Shown: positions 1-11,102 of the stretch, one piece after another
How the letters are laid out: each line of letters starts with the position of its first letter
Numbering within the stretch: position 1 is the first letter of the stretch
Source of the DNA: Hymenobacter roseosalivarius DSM 11622
GTDB taxonomy: Bacteria > Bacteroidota > Bacteroidia > Cytophagales > Hymenobacteraceae
Reading direction: 5' to 3'
DNA length: 64,000 nucleotides
NCBI RefSeq assembly: GCF_900176135.1
Contig: NZ_FWWW01000058.1
Location: forward strand, 21,465-85,464
Translations under genes and position numbers: made by a program
The notes under the pieces: model-generated
What the model saw: only the letters and a program-made list of their open reading frames with translations
Databases searched by the model: none
Told to the model about the DNA's origin: nothing

Positions 1-2008
1 ACTCATAAATATCTTCAGTGAATTCTGGTAATTTTCGGTGGTCCGTATCATAGAAAACCTTGAATTTATCAGGATGCAGGCTCACATGATGGACTAAACT
101 TTGCTTGATAGTATCCTGTGATATTTGTCCACTATTGTGAATTGTACACTGCTGCCACCAGGCTAGTAGCTCACGCCGAACCTTTTGGTACTCTTGGCGC
201 AAGGAGGCTTCTTCCTGGTTGGATAATGTTCTCCGCCACCGTTCCTCTCGATGCAGGAGCTGCATCTCATCTATCTGCCCGCTTTGACTGCCTATTACTT
301 GGTAAATAGCATTTCTATTTTGCCAGCTACCGGGCACTCTCGTTGTAGACTCAACGGGCTGGCAGTAGTTATCCCATGCTAAATAGGTTCGGAGGAATGT
401 TGCTTCAGCTACATGCAGCTTGATGTCGCCAAAACGCCCCTCAACCATGTGCCGATATAACCGCTCAGGGTTGTATCGATAATGCTTATATGCAAACTCT
501 CGAAGTGCTTGTTTCCAAAAGGGTAACTCGCGAGATCGGGTAGCGGAGGCTGTCTTGGTGGCTGCTCTTCTTAAGGACTCTCGCAATTGCTTTTCATCGA
601 GAAAATGCTCGCCGCTACGTACATCGGCAAGCAAGCATTTTTCTAGCATCCACTCTTCATTGCTGTGTCTATGCACCCACACTGGGCGTTCTTCGGGGGC
701 TATAACCCGCCGAGCGCGCGCATTAAGCTGCCTTATACTAGAATTAATTTCTTCTGTAAATAGGCCAGTGGCAAATGGGGCGCTTTCAGCATCATCTCCC
801 ACAAATGCAGTGACCAACTCTTCGACATCCTCTGCTTCTTGAAGACGAATTGCTTGGTCTACGTCATCGGGTGTACGTTGCGCTGGAGATATATGAAGCA
901 CAGCATCGTCAAGCTCGGCTAGCGCAGCTTCGGAGGGAATGCGGCCTACTTCGCGCGCGGCCGCTTGGTCCTCATCCGTTAGGGCTGTCCACTCATCATT
1001 CTGTTGAATTAGTAATTTAGGTCGTGGCTTGCTGGCAGGCTTTTTAGGCAATGGTGGCGAAATATTGAATGCAGGGTCAGTACTAAGCTCGATATTAGTA
1101 CCAATACGATTGAACAATGAAGGCGCGCGGTAAGCAGGTAATGCTGGTGAGGCAGCATTTAAGTCAGCAGCTAGCTCTGTAGCGGCGAGGGTAGGGTCAG
1201 TAGGGTTTGCATAAATTGTTAATGGCCATAGTTGACGATGCAGTGCATCCCGTTCCAGCTCGAATTGACGAAGTGCTCCATGACAGAACACATCATGGAA
1301 AAGCTCTTTATGAAGTAACCAATGCAAATTATTAGATGCTGGCAGCTGTCGTAAAGCCCACCAGTAACGTGGTTGAACCCCCGTCACATACACCGGCCAA
1401 GAGGGGTTATTGTCGATAACATTTAATTCACTGGGAGCAATAAAGGTTAGATGAGTAAATTCTGCTAGCCGTTGGGTACGCAAGTCTTGCGTCAGGCCCA
1501 GAAAGCCAGGTAAGTATCGAGGCTGGCTCACATGGATAGGTACTATAACATAGGCCCGTTCTTTTGGCAGCTGATTCAACTGCCGCCAAAGCGGCTGCAT
1601 GACAGCTAATAAGTCTGTAATCTGCTTTGCTAACCCCTCCAGCTTACGTCTACGCTCACCGCCAAGGTGAATTTGACTGTATTGCCGGTATATATAGTCA
1701 GCTACAGTACGGGCAGTGGTAGCATCGCGTATCCAATGCAGAAGGTTCCACGGTAAGGGACTTACGTAGTCTGTATTGTCTTCTGTCGCCCGGGCCGCAT
1801 TTTCTGCGTCTTGTTCTTGAACGTATGCCGCCAGAAGCTTTCGTAATTGGACTTCCTTGCCAGAGTCTGTTGTTAGGTAAAAATGATTGCTCTGATAATT
1901 AATTTCACGGGCTGATGGTTGACCGAACCACAAAGCTTGCGTCGGCACAGCTTGAACTACAACCACCTGCTTAGGTACTTCCCCCCATGTCAAGGCTCGT
2001 GGGCGCAT
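1..2008 (-). CDS. Unrecognised protein, 3' end outside window
   Basis: The minus strand stays open from an ATG at 2008 to the left edge of the window, about 669 codons without a stop, so this is a real but partial gene. I do not recognise the family. The N-terminal 300 residues are mixed hydrophobic and Trp-rich. Around residues 330-430 there is a Pro/Lys stretch followed by an acidic, probably disordered linker. The part beyond is basic and helical, rich in Arg, Trp and Tyr. No signal peptide, membrane segment or nucleotide-binding loop is obvious. The ATG overlaps the end of the upstream gene by 19 bp in another frame, so the two are almost certainly co-transcribed and translationally coupled. 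Base composition is visibly more AT-rich than the metabolic genes of the window, which suggests horizontal acquisition. A role in a conflict or defence system is only a guess from the nearby restriction locus. Confidence 0.75.
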   Translation of the reverse strand, partial: MRPRALTWGEVPKQVVVVQAVPTQALWFGQPSAREINYQSNHFYLTTDSGKEVQLRKLLAAYVQEQDAENAARATEDNTDYVSPLPWNLLHWIRDATTARTVADYIYRQYSQIHLGGERRRKLEGLAKQITDLLAVMQPLWRQLNQLPKERAYVIVPIHVSQPRYLPGFLGLTQDLRTQRLAEFTHLTFIAPSELNVIDNNPSWPVYVTGVQPRYWWALRQLPASNNLHWLLHKELFHDVFCHGALRQFELERDALHRQLWPLTIYANPTDPTLAATELAADLNAASPALPAYRAPSLFNRIGTNIELSTDPAFNISPPLPKKPASKPRPKLLIQQNDEWTALTDEDQAAAREVGRIPSEAALAELDDAVLHISPAQRTPDDVDQAIRLQEAEDVEELVTAFVGDDAESAPFATGLFTEEINSSIRQLNARARRVIAPEERPVWVHRHSNEEWMLEKCLLADVRSGEHFLDEKQLRESLRRAATKTASATRSRELPFWKQALREFAYKHYRYNPERLYRHMVEGRFGDIKLHVAEATFLRTYLAWDNYCQPVESTTRVPGSWQNRNAIYQVIGSQSGQIDEMQLLHREERWRRTLSNQEEASLRQEYQKVRRELLAWWQQCTIHNSGQISQDTIKQSLVHHVSLHPDKFKVFYDTDHRKLPEFTEDIYE

Positions 2009-2937
2009 TGTAGTTGATACGACGATTTTGGCTTTTGGACAGGTGCTTTTATTATATGTTCCACTAGCCGGCACCCGCCCAAAAAAAACAGGATGCTACT
2101 ACGTTTCAGTACTGCAGCACGCGCTAGTGCAGTTGATTCTTTAGGCTGACCTAGGGTCCACATAAGTGGGGCTGTGCCAGGTGAGGTTGCTGCCCTCACG
2201 GACTCAGTGTTATGAAGTGACTCGCCCACCCAGCGTGGCAAATCCTTTGCAAGATTTTTAGCGCACCAAATAGCCACAGGTTGGGGTAGTCCAGCGATGC
2301 ATCCACCTGTAAGAGACATGGATGAGTCATCAGCCGAAGGACTATAATAGGCTAGCATACGAGCAGCAACGGCCGGTGGCAGGGCTCTTTCTCCCTTCGA
2401 TAATTCGTATATGGCGGGCTGCTCGGTCGAAAGTGATAGTATGCTAGAAGGCGCCTGAAATGTCAGAATCGTTTCTTCAGATTCTTGCAATGCATGCTTT
2501 TCGACCCCATGTAAGGTAAAGTATGGGTTATGCGTCCCTTTACGCCAACTTAATGGATTGAATAATTGAATACGTTTAAATGATGGCTCCTCACAGGCTA
2601 AATCTTGCGCTAACCAGTCAGTAATAGTAGGCCATTGGGCCACGCTCTCTTGTGCAGCCTCTACGGCCAACATAAGACTTAGTGCGGAAAATAAACGCTG
2701 CCGCAGCGCTGCATCGCCGAAACCAAAGTGCAGGTGAACTTCAACTAGACCTGATGTCTCTTGCTCATTCCGGATTCGAACTTGACGCACTTGCTCGCGC
2801 AACCAACGCAGCAAATGCTCATCTGCTGTGTCTTGACCATCTAGGTTGGCAGCCTTAACCAGCCAACCTAATTCTGCTGGCCAGGTCGGTAAATAAGTTA
2901 ACCATTTTTCAATTACCTGGGTAAAGGTAAGGTTCAT
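1990..2937 (-). CDS. Hypothetical protein, first gene of AT-rich operon
   Basis: A 315-residue soluble protein with no signal peptide and no recognised domain. The first half is acidic and helix-rich, with many Trp and Leu. A segment around residues 65-95 alternates hydrophobic and charged residues (motif VEVHLHFGFGD). The C-terminal 40 residues are basic and hydrophobic. The ATG at 2937 follows an AT-rich leader and is the natural start of a two-gene operon. The stop codon lies inside the next gene, a 19-bp overlap. Like its partner it is AT-richer than the window average. It cannot be assigned to a pathway from sequence alone. The pairing of two unfamiliar, overlapping genes a few kilobases from a type I restriction locus would fit an accessory defence-type cassette, but nothing in the protein proves that. 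Confidence 0.7.
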   Translation of the reverse strand: MNLTFTQVIEKWLTYLPTWPAELGWLVKAANLDGQDTADEHLLRWLREQVRQVRIRNEQETSGLVEVHLHFGFGDAALRQRLFSALSLMLAVEAAQESVAQWPTITDWLAQDLACEEPSFKRIQLFNPLSWRKGTHNPYFTLHGVEKHALQESEETILTFQAPSSILSLSTEQPAIYELSKGERALPPAVAARMLAYYSPSADDSSMSLTGGCIAGLPQPVAIWCAKNLAKDLPRWVGESLHNTESVRAATSPGTAPLMWTLGQPKESTALARAAVLKRSSILFFLGGCRLVEHIIKAPVQKPKSSYQLQCAHEP

Positions 2938-3844
2938 ATAAAGCCTATTCTAATAAAGATAAAAGTATCAATAGCTTAAATTCTTTCAGTACTCAAAATG
3001 GTGTAGTCCAGTAAAAGTACACAGCGGACTAAAGTAAGTTAAATTTAGATTATATTCTAATGGGTGTAACTAATGGTAGCTGAGACCAGATTATTACTGG
3101 TTAAGTAAGAACAGAGGGCTACTTTCAAATAACCTTCTAACGCTTCGTTAAATGTAAGCCTGCGAGTTTCTTCGATAAGGGGCCACTAGAGTTGAGTTTC
3201 GCATCCTCCTCTAAGGATCTGTGTAAGCGTGGAACAGACGTGGTATACATATGAAAAGGTTTTACCTATAAATGCATGGGGTACCTCACTCAAAAGCTTT
3301 GATTGAAAAAAATAATTTTTTTGTAGGAGCGGTAGGCGAACGCATACCCCAGTACACCCCCCTTGCCAAAGCCAGAAAACTGAATCCAATAGACCGCTTT
3401 GTCCAGGGAAGCGACGGCTATCGGCGCCTCGCGCCACCTGTTGCTTCTGACTTTCGAAGGGCGAAGAATAAAAACTGAATTTATTCCGCCAACGGAATAA
3501 ATTCATGCTGTACCTAACTGGTTCATCTACAGACTTTTGTTAGATGAAACGATTAAAGTCCGTTGGCGGAATTTAATCGTTCTATTTTTCCCAAAAACGC
3601 GCAGCGCCTGTCCCTCGGATGATGGCGTCGCGCTTCCTACGGAAAGTGGGCTTGTGAAAGAGGCGCACAAAATCTGCCGCTCGGTGGCCCGGAGCGTACT
3701 GGGTTAGTTACCTCGCTCCGCATCCTCCCGTCGCGCCCGACGGATATGGCCCTACGCTGCGCGCTGGGAAGACGGGAGACGAACTCCCGGTCGTGTCTAT
3801 CCTTAGCGCCTGCTGGTGAATAGGTCAACCAGCCTCTTTCTACT
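2938..3844. other. Intergenic region with hairpin cluster
   Basis: No convincing gene. The first 200 bases are AT-rich and should hold the promoter of the minus-strand operon that starts at 2937. I see no clean match to the Bacteroidota promoter consensus. The middle contains the hairpin cluster described separately at 3477-3579. Short open frames on both strands near 3186-3506 show no protein-like composition. Confidence 0.5.
3477..3579. repeat. Cluster of three hairpins with complementary loops
   Basis: Three stem-loops follow each other. 3477-3504 has a perfect 12-bp stem with loop CCAA. 3522-3548 has an 8-bp stem with an 11-nt loop. 3550-3579 has a 13-bp stem with one mismatch and loop TTGG. 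The top of the third hairpin (TCCG-loop-CGGA) is the reverse complement of the top of the first, so the two loops can pair with each other. The layout resembles REP-type or single-strand recombination sites, but no recombinase gene adjoins it. Confidence 0.6.
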
Positions 3845-4369
3845 ATGGCCCAGCCACTAACCACCGCCCAAGTACAGGCCGCCCTGGCCAACGCCCCCCT
3901 AACGCCCATGGATCGCAAGAACGCGGTGCTGGAAAGCCTGACCTACCGCTCCGAAGTACCCAGCGACACCTACCGCTCCGCCCTCGACAGCCACGGGCTG
4001 GTCAAGCGCTTTGGCTACGACACCGACCCCTCGGGGGCGCTGGTGCGCAAACCCCTGCTTGCCCGGAAGGATTTTGCCGATGGCTCCTACCGCCAGGGCG
4101 AACGGCTAGTAGACCGTGCTGGGCAACCGGCGTTCGAAAGCACAGGGCAGTTTGTGGTCGCCTCCTCCGGGGCCGAGATCAGGCTCTATGATTCGGTCAT
4201 CAACCGTCTGGGTACCTCCGCCGACCCCCAGGACGGGGCCCTGTGGAAGGCCCTCACCGGCGACAACACCCACGATGTCATCTTTACCGGCGCCATCCGG
4301 CTGGCCATCAGGCAGGAAGTGGTCGACGCGACGCGCGGCTACAAGCAGCCCCACTTGGTAGAGGCGTAG
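3845..4369 (+). CDS. Hypothetical protein (174 aa)
   Basis: A 174-residue acidic-to-neutral protein starting MAQPLTTAQV and ending HLVEA, with GC-rich third positions typical of genuine genes in this window. I recognise no domain. It has no signal peptide or membrane span and reads like a small cytosolic protein of mixed helix and strand. It stands alone: no gene lies within 900 bp on the same strand, and the upstream region is the hairpin cluster. The opposite-strand frames covering the same bases have poor composition and are taken as shadows. It could be a real orphan gene or the remaining exposed piece of a larger lost locus. Confidence 0.55.
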   Translation: MAQPLTTAQVQAALANAPLTPMDRKNAVLESLTYRSEVPSDTYRSALDSHGLVKRFGYDTDPSGALVRKPLLARKDFADGSYRQGERLVDRAGQPAFESTGQFVVASSGAEIRLYDSVINRLGTSADPQDGALWKALTGDNTHDVIFTGAIRLAIRQEVVDATRGYKQPHLVEA

Positions 4370-5193
4370 CAACGAGTACCCCGCATTGGCTCTATGCTAG
4401 TGCGGGCGTACTGGCTACGATTAGGATTAGTACGCTAACGGAATCTCGCTCCCCACAATTGGGGAGGACGACGGATACACCCCTACACCACGCCCCCCTA
4501 AGGCGCGATGCCCGCAGTCGCTCCGCCTGGTGCTACCTAGAAGTGCGCAGCCCTTCTCAAGCCTCCCAGCGAAGCGAACCCGTTTGCAAGCCTCGCACGC
4601 ATAGTTACTAGCATAGCTAGGGTAGAAGCGGATGGGTGTGCGCTGTAAGCGAGACCTGGCTTATAAAGCCTACTTCTCCCTGGGCAAGGCTCTCAAGCTG
4701 GCGCCGCACTCTCTACTACGTAGTGATTGTTAGTATAGCATCTGCGCTTCGAGCATCCATTTCCCGCGCTTTGCTCATTCGAAAACCGTGTCTTGGGCTT
4801 CTGCGCTTAGAGCCCGGTCTTCCCGCGGTGCCTTTATTGTTAGTATAGCATCTGCGCTTAGGCATGGAAAATAGGGAACAGCGCATGAACTACTGATCCG
4901 CTGTAATTTTTATACGGCCGCAATTCCTATATCAGCGCTAAACAGAACCTCATCTACTTAGCAGGCTTTGTTAGCTTTGGCAAGACAATGTTGATTAGTG
5001 TGTGACGTCCTACCTTTTGTCTGACCTTTCCTGGAAAAATATGGCTAGCTTTGTTGGGCTAAGGCATTGTCGGCTGGCAAGAACAAGTCTGCTTAGGCGC
5101 AACAAGGCAAACCTTATTAAGCATACTTGCGCAAACTAGCACAAAGTCGTAGTTTGCACCGCCGAAACCAACCTATACGGTTGCGAACGCACC
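4370..5193. other. Intergenic, no gene recognised
   Basis: Frames here are short and lack protein-like composition. The region contains the direct repeat pair at 4726-4859. The right end, immediately before the tRNA, probably carries the tRNA promoter, but no clear boxes are visible. Confidence 0.5.
4726..4859 (+). repeat. 24-bp direct repeat pair, 110 bp apart
   Basis: A 24-base unit beginning ATTGTTAGTATAGCATCTGC occurs identically at 4726-4749 and 4836-4859. A partial copy of its right part (CTGCGCTTAGAGC) lies near 4801. The repeats are in a gene-free region left of the tRNA. Their origin is unknown; they could be duplicated target sequence of a lost element. Confidence 0.7.
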
Positions 5194-5267
5194 GGGCCCA
5201 TAGCTCAATCGGTTAGAGCAACTGACTCATAATCAGTAGGTCCTTGGTTCGATTCCAAGTGGGCCCA
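5194..5267 (+). tRNA. tRNA with CAT anticodon (Met, possibly Ile2)
   Basis: A 74-nt cloverleaf folds well. The acceptor stem is GGGCCCA with TGGGCCC, followed by discriminator A. The D stem is GCTC with GAGC. The anticodon stem ACTGA with TCAGT carries loop CTCATAA, giving anticodon CAT. The T arm contains the TTCGATT loop. No CCA is encoded. CAT is read as elongator methionine unless the cytidine is modified to lysidine, in which case the tRNA would be isoleucine. The initiator form is unlikely because the acceptor stem is fully paired. A strong terminator follows directly. Confidence 0.93.
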
Positions 5268-5271
5268 CGTT

Positions 5272-5314
5272 ATACCCCTGTAATATGCTAACAATCAGCA
5301 TATTACAGGGGTAT
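5272..5314 (+). terminator. Terminator downstream of the tRNA
   Basis: A perfect 18-bp stem (5272-5289 with 5297-5314) around a 7-nt loop is followed by a T-rich stretch (TTTATTTT). It starts 5 bases after the tRNA end. Confidence 0.85.
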
Positions 5315-5561
5315 TTATTTTGTATTGGGACAGCTTACGGGACAAGACTTGGAACTAGCTCAACTTAGTTATCCACTATGCTTGTGGTAAACTTTCTTTC
5401 TTCTACTTTCAAAGACTTAAAGCTAAAGTTGGCTTCAGCCTATAAAGCTGGGTGACTCTTGTCTTTTTAAAGCAAGCTAACCTAGCCCTAAGTTGATCCA
5501 TTTGATAAAATATAAAGCCTGAACTGGCTCCACTATCTTATAAGTCGCCCAACTTATTTTC

Positions 5562-7187
<1,626 letters not shown>

Positions 7188-7192
7188 GAAGT

Positions 7193-8344
7193 ATGAGCGC
7201 GCAGACGGAAATACAGTGGGGGGAAGTGGAAACATTAGAGGAAGCGTCGCTTGACTGGACGGAATATAAATTCCACCAAGTTGTGGACGTAATTGACTCA
7301 ATGCACAAAACACCTAAGTACAGCACCACAGGTTATCCTATGGTGCGTGTAACAGATGTGAAGAAAGGAGGGCTTGATTTGAAAAACACTTTGAAAGTGG
7401 ACAAAGATGTTTTTGAAGAATTTTCCAGAAATCACAGACCAGCAATAGGAGACATTGTTTTTACTCGCGTTGGTTCTTATGGCAATTCAAGCATTGTTAA
7501 AACTAATGAGCCTTTTTGTCTAGGCCAGAACACAGTTTTTATAGTGCCAAAACAGGATGCAGCTTTCCTTTACTATTACCTAAATTCACCAGAAGGACAG
7601 TCACAGATTGAGGGTAGTGTTGCGGGTTCTACGCAACCAACAATAAGTCTAAAAAGCATCAAGGATTTTGATATTACCCTTCCCGGCCTTGCAGAACAAC
7701 GCGCTATTGCCGCCGTCCTCAGCAGCTTGGATGACAAAATAGACCTGCTACACCGCCAGAACGCCACCCTAGAAGTCTTGGCGGAAACGCTGTTCCGGCA
7801 GTGGTTTGTGGAGGAGGCGAAGGAGGATTGGGAGGAAGGCTATTTGGGTGACTTATTTACCCTGCAAAGAGGATTTGATTTGCCGATTCAAAATCGTGCG
7901 CCCGGTAAATTTCCAATTCTAACGTCGAGTGGATATAGTGCTGGGCATAATGAATTTAAAATAAAAGGGCCGGGAGTTACAACTGGCCGAAGTGGAGTTA
8001 TTGGGAAGGTCTTTTTTGTAATGGAGGACTTCTGGCCTCTGAATACTTCACTCTTTATCAAAGAGTATAAGCTGGGTACTCCTTTGTTTTCCTACTTCAC
8101 CTTGAAGTTTGCAGACTTAGAAGGATTTAATGCAGGCTCAGCAGTGCCAATATTGAATAGGAACCATGTGCATGCACACGTTACACCAATTCCTCCAAAA
8201 GATTTGATAAATAGATTTGAGGAAGTGGCATATCCACACTTTAGGAAAACCTATCAGAACACTAACCAAATCCAGACCCTTTACACCCTGCGCGACACGC
8301 TGCTGCCGAAGCTGATGAGCGGCGAAGTGCGCGTAGCCTATTAA
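7193..8344 (+). CDS. hsdS: Type I restriction-modification specificity subunit HsdS
   Basis: A 383-residue specificity subunit, which recognises the bipartite DNA target and docks HsdM and HsdR. Two target-recognition domains are visible, roughly residues 15-165 and 225-370. Each is followed by the conserved helical spacer (LPGLAEQRAIAAVLSSLDDKIDLL near 165-190; the second repeat is less sharp, ending LRDTLLPKLMSGEVRV). The target-recognition segments are AT-rich while the spacers are GC-rich, the usual sign of domain exchange between HsdS alleles. It starts 6 bp after hsdM and lies 22 bp before hsdR, so it is the middle gene of the operon. It is the only subunit gene without a disruption here, so it may have no active partner. 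Confidence 0.93.
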   Translation: MSAQTEIQWGEVETLEEASLDWTEYKFHQVVDVIDSMHKTPKYSTTGYPMVRVTDVKKGGLDLKNTLKVDKDVFEEFSRNHRPAIGDIVFTRVGSYGNSSIVKTNEPFCLGQNTVFIVPKQDAAFLYYYLNSPEGQSQIEGSVAGSTQPTISLKSIKDFDITLPGLAEQRAIAAVLSSLDDKIDLLHRQNATLEVLAETLFRQWFVEEAKEDWEEGYLGDLFTLQRGFDLPIQNRAPGKFPILTSSGYSAGHNEFKIKGPGVTTGRSGVIGKVFFVMEDFWPLNTSLFIKEYKLGTPLFSYFTLKFADLEGFNAGSAVPILNRNHVHAHVTPIPPKDLINRFEEVAYPHFRKTYQNTNQIQTLYTLRDTLLPKLMSGEVRVAY

Positions 8345-8366
8345 TCACGATTCCGCTGTCTGCCCC

Positions 8367-10902
8367 ATGGCCAAGCTGACTGAAAACGCAATTGAGGAGC
8401 TGGCCATCGAGCTGCTGCAAACGTTGGGCTACCAGTACCACTACGCTCCCGACTTTGCCCCCGATGGGCCGCACCCCGAGCGGGCCAGCTTCGCCGATGT
8501 GCTGCTGCTGGAGCGCCTGCGCGGTGCTATTGCCCGGCTAAACCCCACCATGCCGGCCGAGGCCCGCGAAGATGCCCTGCGGCAGGTGCAGCGCATTGCC
8601 TCGCCCGAGCTGCTGGCCAACAACGAGGCCTTCCACCGCCTGCTCACCGAGGGCGTGAAGGTGGGCAAGCAGCAGGACGGGCAGGAGCGCGGCGAGGTGG
8701 TGTGGCTGGTCGATTTCCAGCAGCCCGCCCGCAACGAGTTTGTAGTGGCCAATCAGTTTACGGTCATCGAAAACGGCCACCAGAAGCGGCCTGATGTGGT
8801 GCTGTTCGTTAACGGCCTGCCGCTGGTGGTGCTGGAGCTGAAAAACGCCGCCGCCGAAAACGCCACCCTCAAGTCGGCCTACCAGCAGCTCGACACCTAC
8901 AAGGCCCTCATTCCGGGCCTGTTCACCTACAACGGCCTGCTCGTCATCTCCGACGGGCTGGAGGCGCGGGCCGGCTCGCTGTCGGCGGGCCTGAGCCGCT
9001 TCATGGCCTGGAAGTCGGCCGACGGCTGGCCGAAGCCTCGCACCTGGTGAGCCAGCTCGAAACCCTCATCCGGGGCATGCTGGCCCCGTCCACGCTGCTC
9101 GATTTGCTTCGGCACTTCGCGGTGTTCGAGAAGTCAAAGAAGGAAGACCCAAGACGGGGGTTATTGCCATTACGACGGTGAAGAAGGTGGCCGCCTACCA
9201 CCAGTACTACGCCGTGAATGCCGCCGTGCAATCGACGCTACGGGCCGCCGGTCACACCCCGGCCGAAGTGGCTGCCGCCACGCCGCCCACTGGCCGCGGC
9301 TACGGGCGCGGCACCCCGCCACCCGCGCTGGCGCACGAAGCTCCCGAAACCTATGGCGTACCGGGTGTATCGGCCCAGCCCTTCGGCGACCGCAAAGGCG
9401 GGGTAGTGTGGCACACCCAGGGCAGCCCCAAGAGCCTGAGCATGGTGTTCTACACCGGCAAAATCGTGCAGGCCCTCGACAACCCCACGGTGGTCGTCAT
9501 CACCGACCGCAACGACCTCGACGACCAGCTGTTCGACACCTTCGCCGCCTGCACCCAGCTGCTGCGCCAGGAGCCCAAGCAGGTAGAAAGCCGTGAGCAG
9601 CTGAAAGAATTGCTGCGCGTGGCCTCGGGCGGGGTGGTGTTCAGCACCATCCAGAAGTTTCAGCCCGAAGAAGGCAACGTGTACGAGGAGCTGTCGGCTC
9701 GGCGCAACATCATCGTGATTGCCGATGAGGCCCACCGTACGCAGTACGGCTTCAAGGCCAAGGAAGTGGACGTGAAGGAGGAGGGACAGGTGATAGGAAA
9801 GCGCACCGTGTACGGCTTCGCCAAATACCTACGCGACGCCCTGCCCCAGGCCACTTACCTGGGCTTCACAGGCACACCCATCGAGCAGACGGACGTGAAC
9901 ACCCCGGCCGTGTTCGGCAACTACATCGACATCTACGATATTGCCCAGGCCGTGGAAGACGGGGCCACGGTGCGCATCTACTACGAAAGCCGCCTGGCCA
10001 AAGTGAGTCTGAGCGAGGAAGGCAAGAAGCTGGTAGCCGATCTGGACGAGGAGCTGGACGCGGACGACCTCACCAACACCCAAAAAGCCAAAGCCAAGTG
10101 GACGCAGCTCGAAGCCCTCATCGGTAGCGAACGGCGCATCGCCACCATCGCCGCCGACGTGGTGGCCCACTTCGAGCAGCGCCAGGAAGTATTCGAGGGC
10201 AAGGGCATGATAGTCGCCATGTCGCGCCGCATTGCCGCCGAGTTGTACGCGGCCATTATCGCCCTACGCCCCGCCTGGCACTCGTCCGACCTCACCCAAG
10301 GCAAGCTGAAAGTGGTGATGACTTCGGCGTCCACCGACGGACCATCCATTGCTAAGCACCACACCACCAAGGAGCAGCGCCGCGCCCTGGCCGAGCGCAT
10401 GAAAGACCCTGCCGACGAGTTGCAGCTCGTCATTGTGCGCGACATGTGGCTCACCGGCTTCGACGCGCCGAGTATGCACACACTCTACATCGACAAGCCC
10501 ATGCAGGGCCACAACCTGATGCAGGCCATTGCCCGCGTCAACCGCGTGTATAAGGACAAGCCCGGCGGACTAGTGGTCGATTACCTCGGCATTGCCTCCG
10601 ACCTCAAGAAAGCCCTCTCGTTCTACTCCGACGCGGGAGGAAAAGGCGACCCCGCCGTAGCTCAGAAGCAAGCCGTTGCACTGATGGCCGAAAAGCTGGA
10701 AGTGGTGCAGGCCCTATACCACGGCTTCGGGTACGATAGCTCCTACGACGCGGCCACTTCCACAAAGCTCTCGATGATACTGGCGGCCGAGGAACACATT
10801 CTCGGCCTGCCCGATGGCAAAAAGCGCTACATCAATGAAGTGACGGCCCTTTCGCAGGCCTTTGCGGGGTTCTTCTTGCAAACGGGCGGATTTACACGGT
10901 AA
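8367..10902 (+). pseudogene. hsdR: Type I restriction endonuclease HsdR, frameshifted and 3'-truncated
   Basis: HsdR is the ATP-driven translocase and nuclease. The N-terminal PD-(D/E)xK nuclease is intact (RPDVVLF followed by VVLELKN near 8790-8850). Two single-base losses break the frame: one C is missing in GACGGCTGGCC near 9024, where the family needs DGLAEA, and one C is missing near 9147, where it needs EDPKTGV. After 9178 the helicase part is open to 10902 and has the DEAH box ([11 protein letters not shown]) and motif VI-like ARVNRVY. The Walker A loop reads GSPKS at 9421-9435 instead of GSGKS, a change expected to harm ATP binding. The last residues ([10 protein letters not shown]) are encoded by the inverted repeat of a miniature element at 10866. 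The natural C-terminus, perhaps 150-200 residues, is lost. Confidence 0.9.
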
Positions 10903-11102
10903 GGCGTCAAAACCTCATTTCTATTTCGGCAGCAGTGATTTGATGGTATGCCCATCACAAAGGATTTCCTTCTTGATAGGTTTGGTCTACCCTCTAAATT
11001 GCTTGGAATCGCTCTTTTTACAGGCGTTTCGACGCTACCCTTTTTGATAGGATGCGTTGAAGGGCTTAGCGTGTAAATCCGCCCTTTTGGAAGAAGAACC
11101 CC
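10866..11102. mobile_element. Miniature inverted-repeat element, family A copy 1
   Basis: A 237-bp element with about 38-bp terminal inverted repeats starting GGGGTTCTTCTTGCAAACGG on the left and the matching complement ending at 11102. It has no coding capacity. The inner right part (ATTGCTTGGAATCGC, then CTTTTTACAGGCGTTT) is shared with the copy at 29420-29622. It lies exactly where hsdR on the left and the IS3 orfB on the right both lose homology to their families, so its arrival was probably accompanied by a deletion. Confidence 0.8.

Noticed and set aside
3186..3506. 106-aa minus-strand frame and overlapping 68-aa plus-strand frame
   Set aside because: No recognisable features, and they overlap the hairpin cluster; composition does not look coding.
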